From Pomphorhynchus laevis (Eukaryota > Acanthocephala > Palaeacanthocephala > Echinorhynchida > Pomphorhynchidae): DNA of 64,000 nucleotides. Position numbers and translations under genes: made by a program. The stretch spans positions 62,001 to 126,000 of the forward strand of contig WNNJ02001487.1 in the NCBI GenBank assembly GCA_012934845.2. The letters run 5' to 3'. The notes below the pieces were generated by a model, which made no database searches, was not told the origin of the DNA, and worked only from the letters and a program-made list of their open reading frames with translations. Shown here in pieces: positions 51,046-62,143 of this stretch. Within the stretch, counting starts at the first letter, position 1. Each line of letters begins with the position of its first letter.

Positions 51046-54000
51046 GATTATATCGTAATAAAAATATACATTGTATAAAATCTTATAATTATTTATTATT
51101 TATATTTTTTAAAAAATTGTCATAAGTAATTATTTATTTAGACAATTTGCTGTTTTGCATTAGCACTTCGATCCGGAAAATATGTTGGATACGCGCTATT
51201 TTCTGAATTAGCTGAGATCAATAATATCTTTTTGCACTGTCGACGTTTGATGAATTATCGAAAGAAAAAATCTATACTATTATACAAATCAATGTTGCTA
51301 CTAAACTATGGTTAGTGTAAAATCGATTTCAGATTTGTTCTCACTATAGACAGGAACTTTTGTTATATTTCGTTTCGGATTATTCACATGGATGTTATGG
51401 TGGATTATTAGAAGCAAACCCTTTATCCCTACAAGTCATTTTAAGTTAGGATACAATGGACTACTATTTATGCAACTGCTAAATACTGTGTTGATTGTCA
51501 GATTGTTGAGATCCGATGTGGTCATATTACAAAAATTTCGTCAAGAACTTTAAAGCAACTATTTTGTAAAAATTGATATTAAGAATTGTGTGATCGATTT
51601 GACGAGAGCTTTCAAACAGCTAGAAAAAGATGTCGTGCACGATAAATAAAATAAAATAGTTAGAGTTTCTTTATTAACTGGCATTGTATAGCAATTTGCA
51701 GAATAAAAATGTTATAAAATACAAAATTTTTATAGAAAATCGCTTTATTTAGCTAACGCCATACCTTTATGAAAAATGGAAACAGAGTGGAAAAGCATTA
51801 TTATTTTGTCAAATAGTAATCTGAAACCGAGGCAGATTGAAAGAGTACGATGACCATTAAACTAATTAGTAATCTGAAACCGAGGCAGATTGAAAGAGTA
51901 AGATGACCTTTAAACTAATAATCTGAATTCATATTAAACTGTTAATTCATATTTTAAATTTTTAAATAATTTAAATTAACATTTATTTATTTAAATTAAT
52001 TCTAACATCTTAAATCAGCACAAATTTCAAGAATAATTAATAGCAAATGTGGATAGTAAAATCCATCACAATTTAAGCTTGTCAACTATATATGCTTTCT
52101 CTTTCATTTGAGAACAATCAACAAGTCTCTGTATTATGGAAAATCGGCTTCCGTTTAAAAAGTTATTTCATTTCTGCATATTTCGATGATGTTCTAATTT
52201 AAAAGAGAGAAGCAAATATTCATTGAACATTTGACACTGTAACATAATATATCGGCAATGTCAAAAGTATTTTATACTGAGGAGACACCACCATATATGC
52301 CCGTCTAGGAAACATGATAGTTTTAGAAATGTTGGGTCTATCGAAATATATAAAGCTTTTGTCATCCAGCAAACGGATCAAATTCTCACTAATTACATAT
52401 ACATATTAAAATTAGATAAAAATATATTTTTTATTATTAAATCTTAAAAATAAGAGGATTAAAACTCTTATATGCAGTTGAGTTTTAAAGCCATGAATAT
52501 CACTATCATATTTGATTTACGAATAATAACGGAATTGTGATTGATATTTAAAAAAATCAAAAAACGGGTGTTTATTTCAAAAATTACTACATGTGTGTGA
52601 AGAATAAATGATGCAAAGCGTTTCCATCAGCCTGTTATTATGTCGATAAGATTAACGGTATCATTGAATTGTACATCTTCGTTTTCTTCTTGGACACGGA
52701 CAACCAACAGGATAATAAACCGTTCTGTTACCCATTTGCGAAGGGTACATGCCGTAATAATTGCTTTGTGACGGATAGGGGTACATTTTGATAAACTAGA
52801 GCCGAGATAGTTGCAGACTTGTAGTTACTTGTTAAGGTTGAAGGCAAATTTCAACTGACAGATAAAATGCACTGAGTTTTATGTGGTGCTTATATACACA
52901 GAATCCACATTGCAGTGCCAATTTACATGCTAATATCACACGTTTAATGTTTTTAAATCAAATTGCTCAAACGATTGAATTTATTTTTCAATTTTGTAGA
53001 TAAATAGATTTACTTTTGTCGTGAGAGACAACGAATGTGCCATGTGAATTTTATATCAGAGTAAATATCATAATTTTAATGTAAAAGCTGCTAAATAGTG
53101 AATAGTTTAATGTTAAATTGTATATAAAAAAAACAGAAAACATTAAAAACAAATAGTAAAACATTAATGTTTACACATTAAGAGCGAAATTGTTAAAATG
53201 TGCTAAACGCCTAAACTAGAGTATATAAGCATATATAACTTGTTCCAATCGCTACTATTTCGATATTCATTGAATAAAGCATTGAGGTTTTGCATTTTAG
53301 ACATCAAGTTAATTCTTAGAATTAATCGCTTGATTTAGTCATACTCAAAAAATATTTATCGTTTATTTTCACCCTACGTTCTATTAATTATTAAAATTTG
53401 TAAGAATTCTATAATATAATTTTAAAATTTTTAAACGCAATTCTCAATTATAAATTAAAATATTTACTTAATTGTGTAAGCAGTTAATTTGATATACAAA
53501 AACAAGAAATATGTTTATTTGATTTTAAAATATTTAAATTATTTAATTTAAATTAAAATATTCAAATATTTTATTTGATATTAAAATATTTTGAAATAGT
53601 TCTGCTACAAAAAAATAGTTTCCAGGTTATTGATCCCCAATATAGACTAGAACACTCAATGCATTCATTCATACGCTCGATCTGAACGCTCATTACGTAA
53701 TTTTAGGTTTATGTAACCGGATAGCTTGAGATGGACTGCATACCGATTTACACCCACAATCGGAATGTGATGTCAAATCTAATTAAAATATACATGTTCT
53801 CAAGAAACGGTCTAACTTCTAGTTAAATCCAAAATGCGACTTGAGTGTTTTTGTTTGCGGTGAGTTTTGTTGGATCTTCTATATATTTCCGCTGATTTTC
53901 ATAATTAATTGTTTTTTATATAAAACTTTAAAATTTTCAATATAGTTAGACGTAATCATTTTTATACTCGAAAATCTATCAAATAATTAATTTGTTAATA

Positions 54001-56449
54001 ATTTGTAGGTCAACTCCAATTCCGGAAGTGTACCCATTAACTATAGAATAAAAAGTTTATTTTAATTTAAAACATTTTTATTTTAAGTAAATAAACTCAT
54101 TTGATATGAACAGTTATTAAAAATAAAAATTTATCATGTCAAGGACCCAATTTGTGTATTTTGTAAGAAGTTTATAAAAAATACACATAAAAAATACATA
54201 AAAAGTAAAGCCTTCATCTGATCATCTTCCTTGCCATGTATCTACACTTCAATTATTTAAAAGAACAGTTTTTTATCGAAATATTTAATATTAATACTTG
54301 AACAGTTCGGCACACATACCTAAAGTTAACAGCAAATATCGCCCTATTTCAATCAAAAAATGCATTCAGCACAGAATATTTTAGAAATTGAGTTTTGCCC
54401 ATCAAAACACGAATTGATTGATCCCAATGAATGTAATGCTTGAATTTACATTATGGTTTTCACTTGATTAATTAGTCGATCGTGATTAAGTACTCTTCGT
54501 CTTAATATTTTTGTGATCGCATTGATTAAATATGATGACACATCTTAAATACACCATGAAGTTTGAAGAAATAAACTCAAGGAAGTTTATTCTTATCTAT
54601 GCCTTTGATACAAATTTATTCATCCATTTGTTAAATTCAAATTATCTATTTATCGTAACATTTGGTCTTATTCGCATAAAGAGGTTTAGATTTGCTATTT
54701 TCAAAATCTAAATCTTCTGAATTTTCTAAATTTCTATTATCTATTTATTTGATAATTTATTTTATAATTTTTTTAATTAATTAATTTTTTAATTAAACAA
54801 GATGTAGTTATAATTTAAAATTGAAATCAATGCACTCCAACTGTACATGAATTTTACTCTTAAACACATTTGCTGTTTATATTATTTAGCAACTCAGCTC
54901 GCTGACGGATGCATTGCAATAACTTGAATTCAGTATATCGGTGTCCGTTGCTGATGGTAGTGTCAATTTCCTAAATAATTTGATAAAAAGAGTTTAATAA
55001 ATTTTCTAAAAATTACAGTAATGAAAATATAAAAACAAAATTATTTAATAAAAGATTATATTTCGTAGCATTATTTAAAAGTTAGAAACTTATCAAGAGC
55101 GTGATCTTCAGATCTGGATTTTTGTGGAATAAAAAAATAAATGAAAATTTACTAATATAATTAAAATTATATATTATTCAGATATGTCAAATTTCCCTCA
55201 AAAGAAATTGACGGTGATCATCAATTTGAGCAAGTGAAGTAAATATATTTATGGTGTTTATACATTTGCTATCAAAAATCATTACTAGGGAGCAAAATGA
55301 ATGTCCAGTAAATCTAAAATTCCATTGTCATTGCTAAATTGATTGGTTTAACCTGTTTATTGTAATAAACTCATTTAAAGCCCAAAGGCTACCCAAATAT
55401 ATCGGATAAGCTTAATTAAATTTATGATATTTAAATCAATTTAGTTAAAATTAACATATTTAGAGAATGGTTAAAAGGAATTATAAAATGTCGAATAAAT
55501 TTCTATTCCAATTTATCAGATCGTTTAGCCATCTGAAGCTGATTACTAAACATATATTTACAAAGTTTATTAAAAATAAAATAATTGAAAATTAAAAAAT
55601 AGCTACAAAAATATAATTTTAAAAATTAGAATGTATCTGTAATGTATTCTTATTATAATTTAATTTTTTAACACGAGATATTTAAAATGTAACAATGAAG
55701 AAAAAAGCTAAAACTATTTAAATAATTTTGTATTGATGATATAAAGTTAAAGAATCATATATTGATTTGTGTTAGTCAAAAATTAAAAATGGTGAAAGAG
55801 AAAATATTAAAATTGCATTAAAACTTACATTATAATTTAAATTAATTTAATAATAAATAATCTCAAAATAAAAAACGATGATATATTATAATAAATAATC
55901 AAATAATGTGGAAATATGATTATTTATAAAATTGAGATAAATATATTGCATTATAAACAAATAAATTAATAAATAATCAATAAATTGTATTTTTACAATA
56001 TTTTATCTAAAAGTCATTAGTGAAAAATTGACCAAATAAATTATTTCATGTTTAATATTAAAAATTATATGATTATAGATAATTTATTTTAAATATAAAT
56101 ATATATCTATTATATTTTATATACATATTATGTATATATTAAAGTATGCATTAAAATTATATCTTAAAATGTATTAATAAATTATATAATCGAATCATAT
56201 ATAGTTAATAAATTGTATTTTGGAATTATTTTTATTTTGAGATTTATGTTCTGAATATTTTTTTTTTATATTCAGAGTAGGTGTATTTTAGTTCTATTTA
56301 TTGAAATATAGAATAATTGGAATATAATAATTTTTATAAACTATTATAAAATAATAAATTGTTAATTTTAAATTATTTAATTTTTTAAATTATTTTTATG
56401 TAAAATTTAATGTCTTGAGTAAAATTAGAAATTAAAACGCTTAACAGTA
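51046..56449. other. AT-rich stretch without a supportable gene
   Basis: Contains a 54-bp direct duplication at about 51808-51920 (agtaatctgaaaccgaggca, gattgaaagagta). A frame at 52612-52788 ends NKPFCYPFAKGTCRNNCF, which resembles a cysteine-rich finger but has no start codon or splice context. Weak retroelement-like pieces occur around 51440-52200. The remainder, particularly 53000-56400, shows nothing beyond A/T-rich low-complexity sequence. Confidence 0.5.
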
Positions 56450-56667
56450 TTATCTTGCCTTTTCTTGTTCAGACTTGTGCGCTCCTACCAATCTCAACAA
56501 AGATTCGTTTACAGATGATAGAATTTTAGCAATTTCACTTGATATGAATAACATGGGCAACCAGTAGCAATTAGAATAGACTTTTATGGCATTTTGGTCA
56601 TCTAATTCCAAACGTAGGATGCTTGTATTATCTATTATGCTTTTATAGATAGTGTGACCGTCACAAC
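56450..56667 (-). CDS. FAAP100-like gene, last exon with stop codon
   Basis: Acceptor ctaaattag|GTTGTG supplies the two bases needed by the phase-1 donor at 59481. Encodes CDGHTIYKSIIDNTSILRLE, VYSNCYWLPMLFISSEIAKI and ends AHKSEQEKAR-stop. It is separated from the previous exon by 2.8 kb of Penelope-like insertions. Confidence 0.65.
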
Positions 56668-59600
56668 CTAATTTAGGAAATAATACATTGTATATTATTT
56701 ATTTTATATTATTATATATTTATTTACATTACATTGGCGATAAATAATTATTACAAAATGAAGATAAACTCATTAATGATTAAATGAAACATAAATCTAA
56801 CCTGAATTTAATAAGTGAAATTTAAGTGAAATTTTGATGTCAATTATTCAGAAACAATTAGTACAAATCACTCTTCTATAACGGATAAAAAGGGTATAAA
56901 GGTTGAATTAGATAATAAAACTATACCTATATTATATTGGAATCCAAAATTACATAAAAATCCAATAAAACCTAGGTTCATATGTAGTGCGTTTAAATGT
57001 ACATTAAAATCACTTTCTGTCTATATGAATAAAATACTTAAAGTAATTAAAGCACACTTCAAGAAATATTGTAGGATAATCGAAATTAATACTGGTATAG
57101 AACACTATTTCAGTATTAATTCTACAAAAGAATTTTTAGAACAGACAAAAGGAATAAATTTTCAAAATATAAATACATACAATTTTAGTACGCTTTATAC
57201 AAATCTAGATTTAGTAGATATTAAAGAAGCGTTAGTAAAATTAATTAACCTTATATTCGGAAAAAGATATACATATATATGTTATAATAACTACAACGCA
57301 TATCTAACAAAAATTAAACCATCAAATAAATATAAATATATGGATAAAATTGAATTAATAGAATCCTTAAATATTTTGATAAATCAGAATTATTCAAAAG
57401 TAGGGACATCTATATTTAGACAAGTAAAAAGTGTTCCAATGGGTGGTAATAGTAGCCCAATTACAGCTGACTTATTTTTAAGCTTTATAGAATTGAATTT
57501 GTTCATAACTGTTTAAAAAATAAATCTAAAGTGACCAAAACTAAAGTGACTAATATTGATGATAAATACGCTATATATCTAGATTACCATATATGATTAT
57601 GATTATATATGATTTATAATTACCAATTTATGATTACCATATAATATAAAAATAATACATTAAATAATGAAATTTTAAGAATTGCAAAAATATGTAATGA
57701 TATTGGCTTTCTTCAAAATCATTTAAATAATTTAATAGATACATATTTTAAACTAGGTTACTATAAAACTACCATCAAACAGAAATAGCAAAATATATAA
57801 ATCAACACAATAATATTAAAAATAAATTTAAAATCATTAGCGTAAAATTTTTATGGATGGATAATAAATAATATACTTTGTATTAGAATAGTATACTTTA
57901 TATGGCGCAATTTTGATTACTCTATTACGAATATATTAATATTGTAAGATTCAAATCTGTCCTAGTACTTGACGAGGACACTGAACTATATAACTAAAAT
58001 AATTTGTTTAAAAAATGTATTAATATATTAATTAATATATTTTTTAATATATTAAAACATATTAATATATTAATTTATATATTAATTTAAATCTTTTTAT
58101 ATCGATAAATTATTTATTTAATTATGATAATATTGTTTATTAATAAATAAGAAATAATTTATGATAATATACAAAAGTAGGTATATTATAATATATCATA
58201 TATATATATTAGAATAATATACTTTGTATTAGATACTATATAATACAATTTCATCAGAGGAAATACGTCATTTGCACGTATTTGGCCCCGCTGCTATGTT
58301 AGGTCGGGTAATAGGGGCCGAAACCTGATAGCATAGCAGTTCATCCTGATGACTTCTAATCTTTATTGGAAATATATTATCCATATCCTCTAATCCTTAT
58401 TCTGATACAACGCCTGCTATTTATTAGTCAATTCATAAAAATTGATTTTTATTTTAAATTTCAATTTTTTATTTTAACTTGATTTAAATTATTAAAAATC
58501 CTAAAACTCTGTTATATAAAACTCTTTTATATATTATAAAACTCTTATAACAATTATTTATTTTATTATTTAATTATCAAATTTTGATTGAGCATTATTA
58601 TGTTTTGTTTATTTTATAATTATATTAAATACTTAGACTCAGTTATCTGATCTGATATAAAATAATCAAAAGAAAATAGTAAAATTTATAAATCAACACA
58701 ATAAACTTAAATAAGGTATGCATTCCATACCATATAATATAAAATATAATACATTAAATAATGAAATTTTAAGAATTGCAACAATATGTAATGATATTGA
58801 CTTTCTTCAAAATCATTTAAATAATTTAATAGATACATATTTTAAACTAGGTTACTATAAAAATAACATCAAGCAGAAAATAGTAAAATATATAAATCAA
58901 CACAATAATATAAAGAATAAATTTAAAATCATTTGCGGAAAATTTTTATAGATGGATAATAAATGATATTTTTTATTAGAATAAGATACTTGATGATTCA
59001 AATTTCATCAGAGGAAATACTTAATTAGTATGTAATTGACCCAACTATTATTTTCGATAGAAGAATATGGGCCGAAACCTGATAACATAGCAGTTCCTAC
59101 TGATGATGTCTAATCCTTATTATAACACATCGTCTGGTATTTATTAGTCAATTCATAAAAATTGACTTTTATTTAAAATTGTAACTTCATATAAATATAA
59201 ATTATTCAAAATCAACTTTTAATTATTCATGATTTATTTATCATTAAAAATATCATTAAATACATAGGTGATTTTATTTTAAATATCCAAAACATTTTTA
59301 AAACAAATTATTTTAGTTATATAGTTCAGTGTCATCGTCAAGTACTAGGACAGATTTGAATCTTACAATATTAATATATTCGTAATAGAGTAATCAAAAT
59401 TGCGCCATATAATATAAAATGAATAAATTTTAATTTTTTCACAAAAATTAATAAATTAATTAATTAAAAAATTAATTAACCTGCGTGACCGTTTCGTTGA
59501 AAGAATTGTGTGTCATTTAAGTTTAATTTGAAATTAATATCCAATGCTGATAGATCGTTGGTATAATGAGTAGTTAACTCCAATATATGCTGAATGTCTA

Positions 59601-62143
59601 TAGATTTACTTGTTTTTGCAAAACAATAACTGTTATTGCTACTGTCTACATAGTGGCCATATATTTCAACGGATTCCGCGAGATCGTGGTAATTTAGAAA
59701 AAACGTGTTCGATCCGTTTTGAACACATTCACTGCTACAAGACTGACAATATAAAATGGTTACATCACCTTGTAAAGGCCTCACCAAGGCCAATGTAATA
59801 ATAAACTGTGGAAACCCAAATTGAAGTGAAACGTCCACAACAACACGAACTACTTTATTACTGCAGCATTGGCATATACTGATATCCTGAATTTTAATTA
59901 AACTTTCATTGTTACTTGACACCCTTTATAAAATAAAAGTTAATTAAATAACGTAATGTCTTTAGTTTTACCTATTGAGAAATCCTTCAGTTTTTTGACA
60001 TTCTTTTATCTGATTTGAGATTTTCGTTATTTTATTACTAGAAAGACGAATTAACTGCAAATTCTTTCTGGCTGATTCTAATAAGGCTTGATCGCCTTTG
60101 ATTAGATTTAGATTTGAACGACTTTTGTCATTTGGAGGAACTAAAGCAATTTACAGAATAAATATTATATTACCTTCAACTGTACCTTCAACTGCAAAGC
60201 AAATGTTCAAATCTTCTGCTGTCAGTATACTTTGTTGATAAGGTAATTTGTTAATGTAGAAAAGTAACTGGTTTAGGTCAAAACAATGAACTTGACCACG
60301 AAATGAATATTTTTTAAATTTCAAAATGTGCCCTTCGCTTTCAATAACAGAATCTATAGGCGTGGGTAGTAAAACTTTACGAACGGTATAAGAACAGTCA
60401 AGATCATCAGGCTAGTAAATTAAAATGTTGGACACGGATAAATAAGAAATAATTTATGTTAATATACAATATTAGGTATATTATAATATATCATATATGT
60501 TACTACATATTAATATATTAATTTTAATTTAAATCTTTTTATATTGATAAATTATTTATTAAATTATGATAATATTGTTTATTAATAGATAAGAAATAAT
60601 TTATGTTAATACACAATATTAGGTATATTATAATATATCATATATGTTACTACATATTAATATTTAAGCAGCTGATGAGACCCACCCAGACTGATTAGTA
60701 GCGTCCTGCTGTATCAAAAATAAGATCAATACCTGTGAGGATAATATCGTGCCACAATCGGAAAAATTTCAGCTCACAGATGCAATCAAATACAATTAAA
60801 AGCATTCATTGCAAGTGGCAGCATGAAAAACGGGTGATCCGGCTAGCGGATCACACACATCGGGTAGGTTTCTAATAGATCGTTAGAATACGATCCCCTA
60901 CCAAAAGTAATATACAGAAATGTATATCTACACCATTGGAGCAGCCAGCTTAGTGGATGTTGCGTTGAATCACGATACAGACGTCCTGAGTTCAAATCCG
61001 ATCAGCATCAGTCAACGGAGAAAGCAGATAATAAGGGTCGAAACGTGAAATGTAGGTCTGGGTCAGCAGCTGATGAGACCCACCCAGACTGATTAGTAGC
61101 GTCCTGCTGTATCAAAAATAAGATCAATACCTGTGAGGATAATATCGTGCCACAATCGGAAAAATTTCAGCTCACAGATGCAATCAAATACAATTAAAGA
61201 AAAAAAACATTTATTTATATATTAATATAAATCAATTTATATTGATAAATTATTTATTAAATTATGAGATTGTTATATATTATTAAATGACTAATTAGTA
61301 GATTTATGATCTACTATTTGGTAGAAAATGATCATTCATTATCATTTTTATATATGGGATATTGCTTGTTAACTCTTTATTGCCGTTAAAAATGTAATAT
61401 GTTTTATGTAGTAATCGTTATTGTTTTGATAAACTTTTTCAAACAATCATTCACGAATTGATTTAAATTATGGAATATAAACTGTCCGATAATTATGATT
61501 TCATTACGCCTAATGAATGATGTACAAAATATTTTGCTATATTTTGATATCAAGCTATTACGGTAAAATATAATTCTGTGAAACATTAGTTGTCTATAAT
61601 AAAAATTATTTATTTTGACTTCAGTAATTCTATAATTACGGTAATTATGTATAATCTTGACTATTCCTTTTTACCATCATGCATTAGAATTGTAAGCAAA
61701 CCACTCTTATCAACAGCTATAACAAATAGTTGTAATGTATTCCCAATTATCGCTCGGATGTCGCAGATATTACTGGAACATCTGATAAGAGAATTAGCCG
61801 TGAATCCTTCTTTGGCTGCACTATGATCTGATATATCAACATAATATACTACATTTTGGTAAGAGAAAAAAAGAATTGACGTTTCTTTCATGCAATGATT
61901 TGTTAACTTTGCAAATTGTAATTCATTGTTCCATTGAATAAGTACGGCACTTCCATTAATATCGAAAGGATCCCAGATGGCTTCCCTTGATATAGTAATG
62001 TCGATATTATCTGAACAAAGATGTTTCTTTTGGATGTCGATTGATAGATCGACGTGCAAAGCAGTACCGCCTTTAAATATAGAGAAATGTAACGCCATTC
62101 CATTAGAGTAAACCATTGCATCACAAAGAGTATCCATGTTTGT
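56450..62143 (-). CDS. FAAP100/FANCB-like protein (Fanconi core complex), tentative; spliced minus-strand gene
   Basis: Exons 62143-61675, 60411-60186, 60140-59972, 59923-59481 and 56667-56450. The last four join in phase with GT-AG introns of 45, 48 and 2813 nt. The first part is beta-strand rich, propeller-like (LCDAMVYSNGMALHFSIF; LQLFVIAVDKSGLLTIL). A helical segment follows (LLESARKNLQLIRLSSNKIT), then a beta-sandwich-like region (VVRVVVDVSLQFGF) and a helical C-terminus (EIAKILSSVNESLLRLVG). This order matches FAAP100, and short stretches can be laid beside human FAAP100 from memory (VRKVLLPTPID with LREYCLPGPVL; AEDLNICFAVEV with PASLNICSVVSL). BBS propeller proteins are an alternative. 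The first exon ends in phase 1 but the next starts in phase 0, so a small exon is probably unseen. The N-terminus may lie beyond 62143. If correct, it would act in FANCD2 monoubiquitination. Confidence 0.5.
56830..57895 (+). mobile_element. YIDD-type Penelope-like copy in the last intron of the FAAP100-like gene
   Basis: Antisense to the host gene. Carries [54 protein letters not shown], then a gap past the YIDD box, and resumes with [20 protein letters not shown] and a tail piece. Broken and internally deleted. Confidence 0.8.
57900..58013 (+). repeat. 109-bp inverted repeat, left arm
   Basis: ggcgcaattttgattactct, acgaatatattaatattgta, agattcaaatctgtcctagt and gacgaggacactgaactata appear as the reverse complement at 59300-59408. 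The arms bracket Penelope-like tail sequences. Confidence 0.85.
58200..59250 (+). mobile_element. Two YIDD-type Penelope-like tails with a short coding fragment
   Basis: 58240-58640 is a tail with well-kept GGCCCC/GGGGCC and CTGCTATG/CATAGCAG arms and a tacttagactcagttatctg terminus. 58660-59250 has [20 protein letters not shown] to [11 protein letters not shown] and a more eroded tail. Confidence 0.75.
59300..59408 (-). repeat. 109-bp inverted repeat, right arm
   Basis: Reverse complement of 57905-58013 with few differences. Confidence 0.85.
59481..59923 (-). CDS. FAAP100-like gene, beta-rich exon
   Basis: Encodes RVSSNNESLIKIQDISICQC, VVRVVVDVSLQFGFPQFIIT and on to NDTQFFQRNGHA. Four CxxC/CC-like cysteine pairs are present. 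Ends in phase 1 at GCAG|GTTAAT. Confidence 0.8.
59972..60140 (-). CDS. FAAP100-like gene, helical-linker exon
   Basis: Encodes VPPNDKSRSNLNLIKGDQAL, then a charged helical stretch ending KECQKTEGFLN. Joined through a 48-nt intron to the next exon, completing an Arg codon. Confidence 0.75.
60186..60411 (-). CDS. FAAP100-like gene, exon
   Basis: Acceptor tttactag|CCTGAT; encodes PDDLDCSYTVRKVLLPTPID and LLFYINKLPYQQSILTAEDL. Two in-frame donors 12 nt apart (GAAG|GTACAG and GAAG|GTAATA). The first gives a 45-nt intron like the others here; the second would leave 33 nt. Confidence 0.7.
60440..60665. repeat. AT-rich direct repeats related to 58.1 kb
   Basis: ataagaaataatttatgtta, ggtatattataatatatcat and atgttactacatattaatat occur twice (60445-60520 and 60590-60663), and a similar block is found at 58145-58205. 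Confidence 0.7.
60667..61200 (+). mobile_element. Retrozyme-like repeat: 398-bp unit, about 1.3 tandem copies, with tRNA-like promoter boxes
   Basis: A 134-bp block (agctgatgagacccacccag, tagtagcgtcctgctgtatc, gatgcaatcaaatacaatta) occurs at 60669-60801 and again, apparently unchanged, at 61067-61199, so the unit period is 398 bp. Inside are Pol III type-2-like boxes: A box CAGCTTAGTGG (60946-60956) and B box AGTTCAAATCC (60989-60999). GGGTCGAAAC (61035-61044), CTGATGA (61070-61076) and GCGTCCTGCTG (61099-61109) are hammerhead-type boxes. CAGCAG/CTGCTG, GGGTC/GACCC and GTCTGGGT/ACCCAGAC are complementary. No coding capacity. Lies in the FAAP100-like gene's intron, antisense to it. Confidence 0.7.
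61675..62143 (-). CDS. FAAP100-like gene, propeller-region exon
   Basis: Preceded by tattctag and open as TNMDTLCDAMVYSNGMALHF through LLTILMHD to a donor G|GTAAAA. The Met at 62137 could be the start, but the exon begins with an acceptor and FAAP100 has about 150 more residues upstream, so an internal exon is more likely. Confidence 0.65.

Noticed and set aside
52612-52788. Cysteine-rich frame resembling a CCCH finger
   Set aside because: Cysteine spacing does not fit the CCCH pattern, there is no start codon and no splice context.
55186-55242. Possible terminal VARS exon (YVKFPSKEIDGDHQFEQVK-stop after attcag)
   Set aside because: It resembles the Y-x-x-KVP region only loosely, is 31 kb from exon 19, and no exon for the intervening coiled coil was found.
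59610-59798. Plus-strand open frame of 62 residues
   Set aside because: It is antisense to the beta-rich exon of the minus-strand gene and has no motif of its own.
60935-61005. A functional tRNA gene
   Set aside because: A and B boxes are present, but there is no acceptor stem or complete cloverleaf, and the segment is inside a repeat unit, so it is a tRNA-derived promoter at most.
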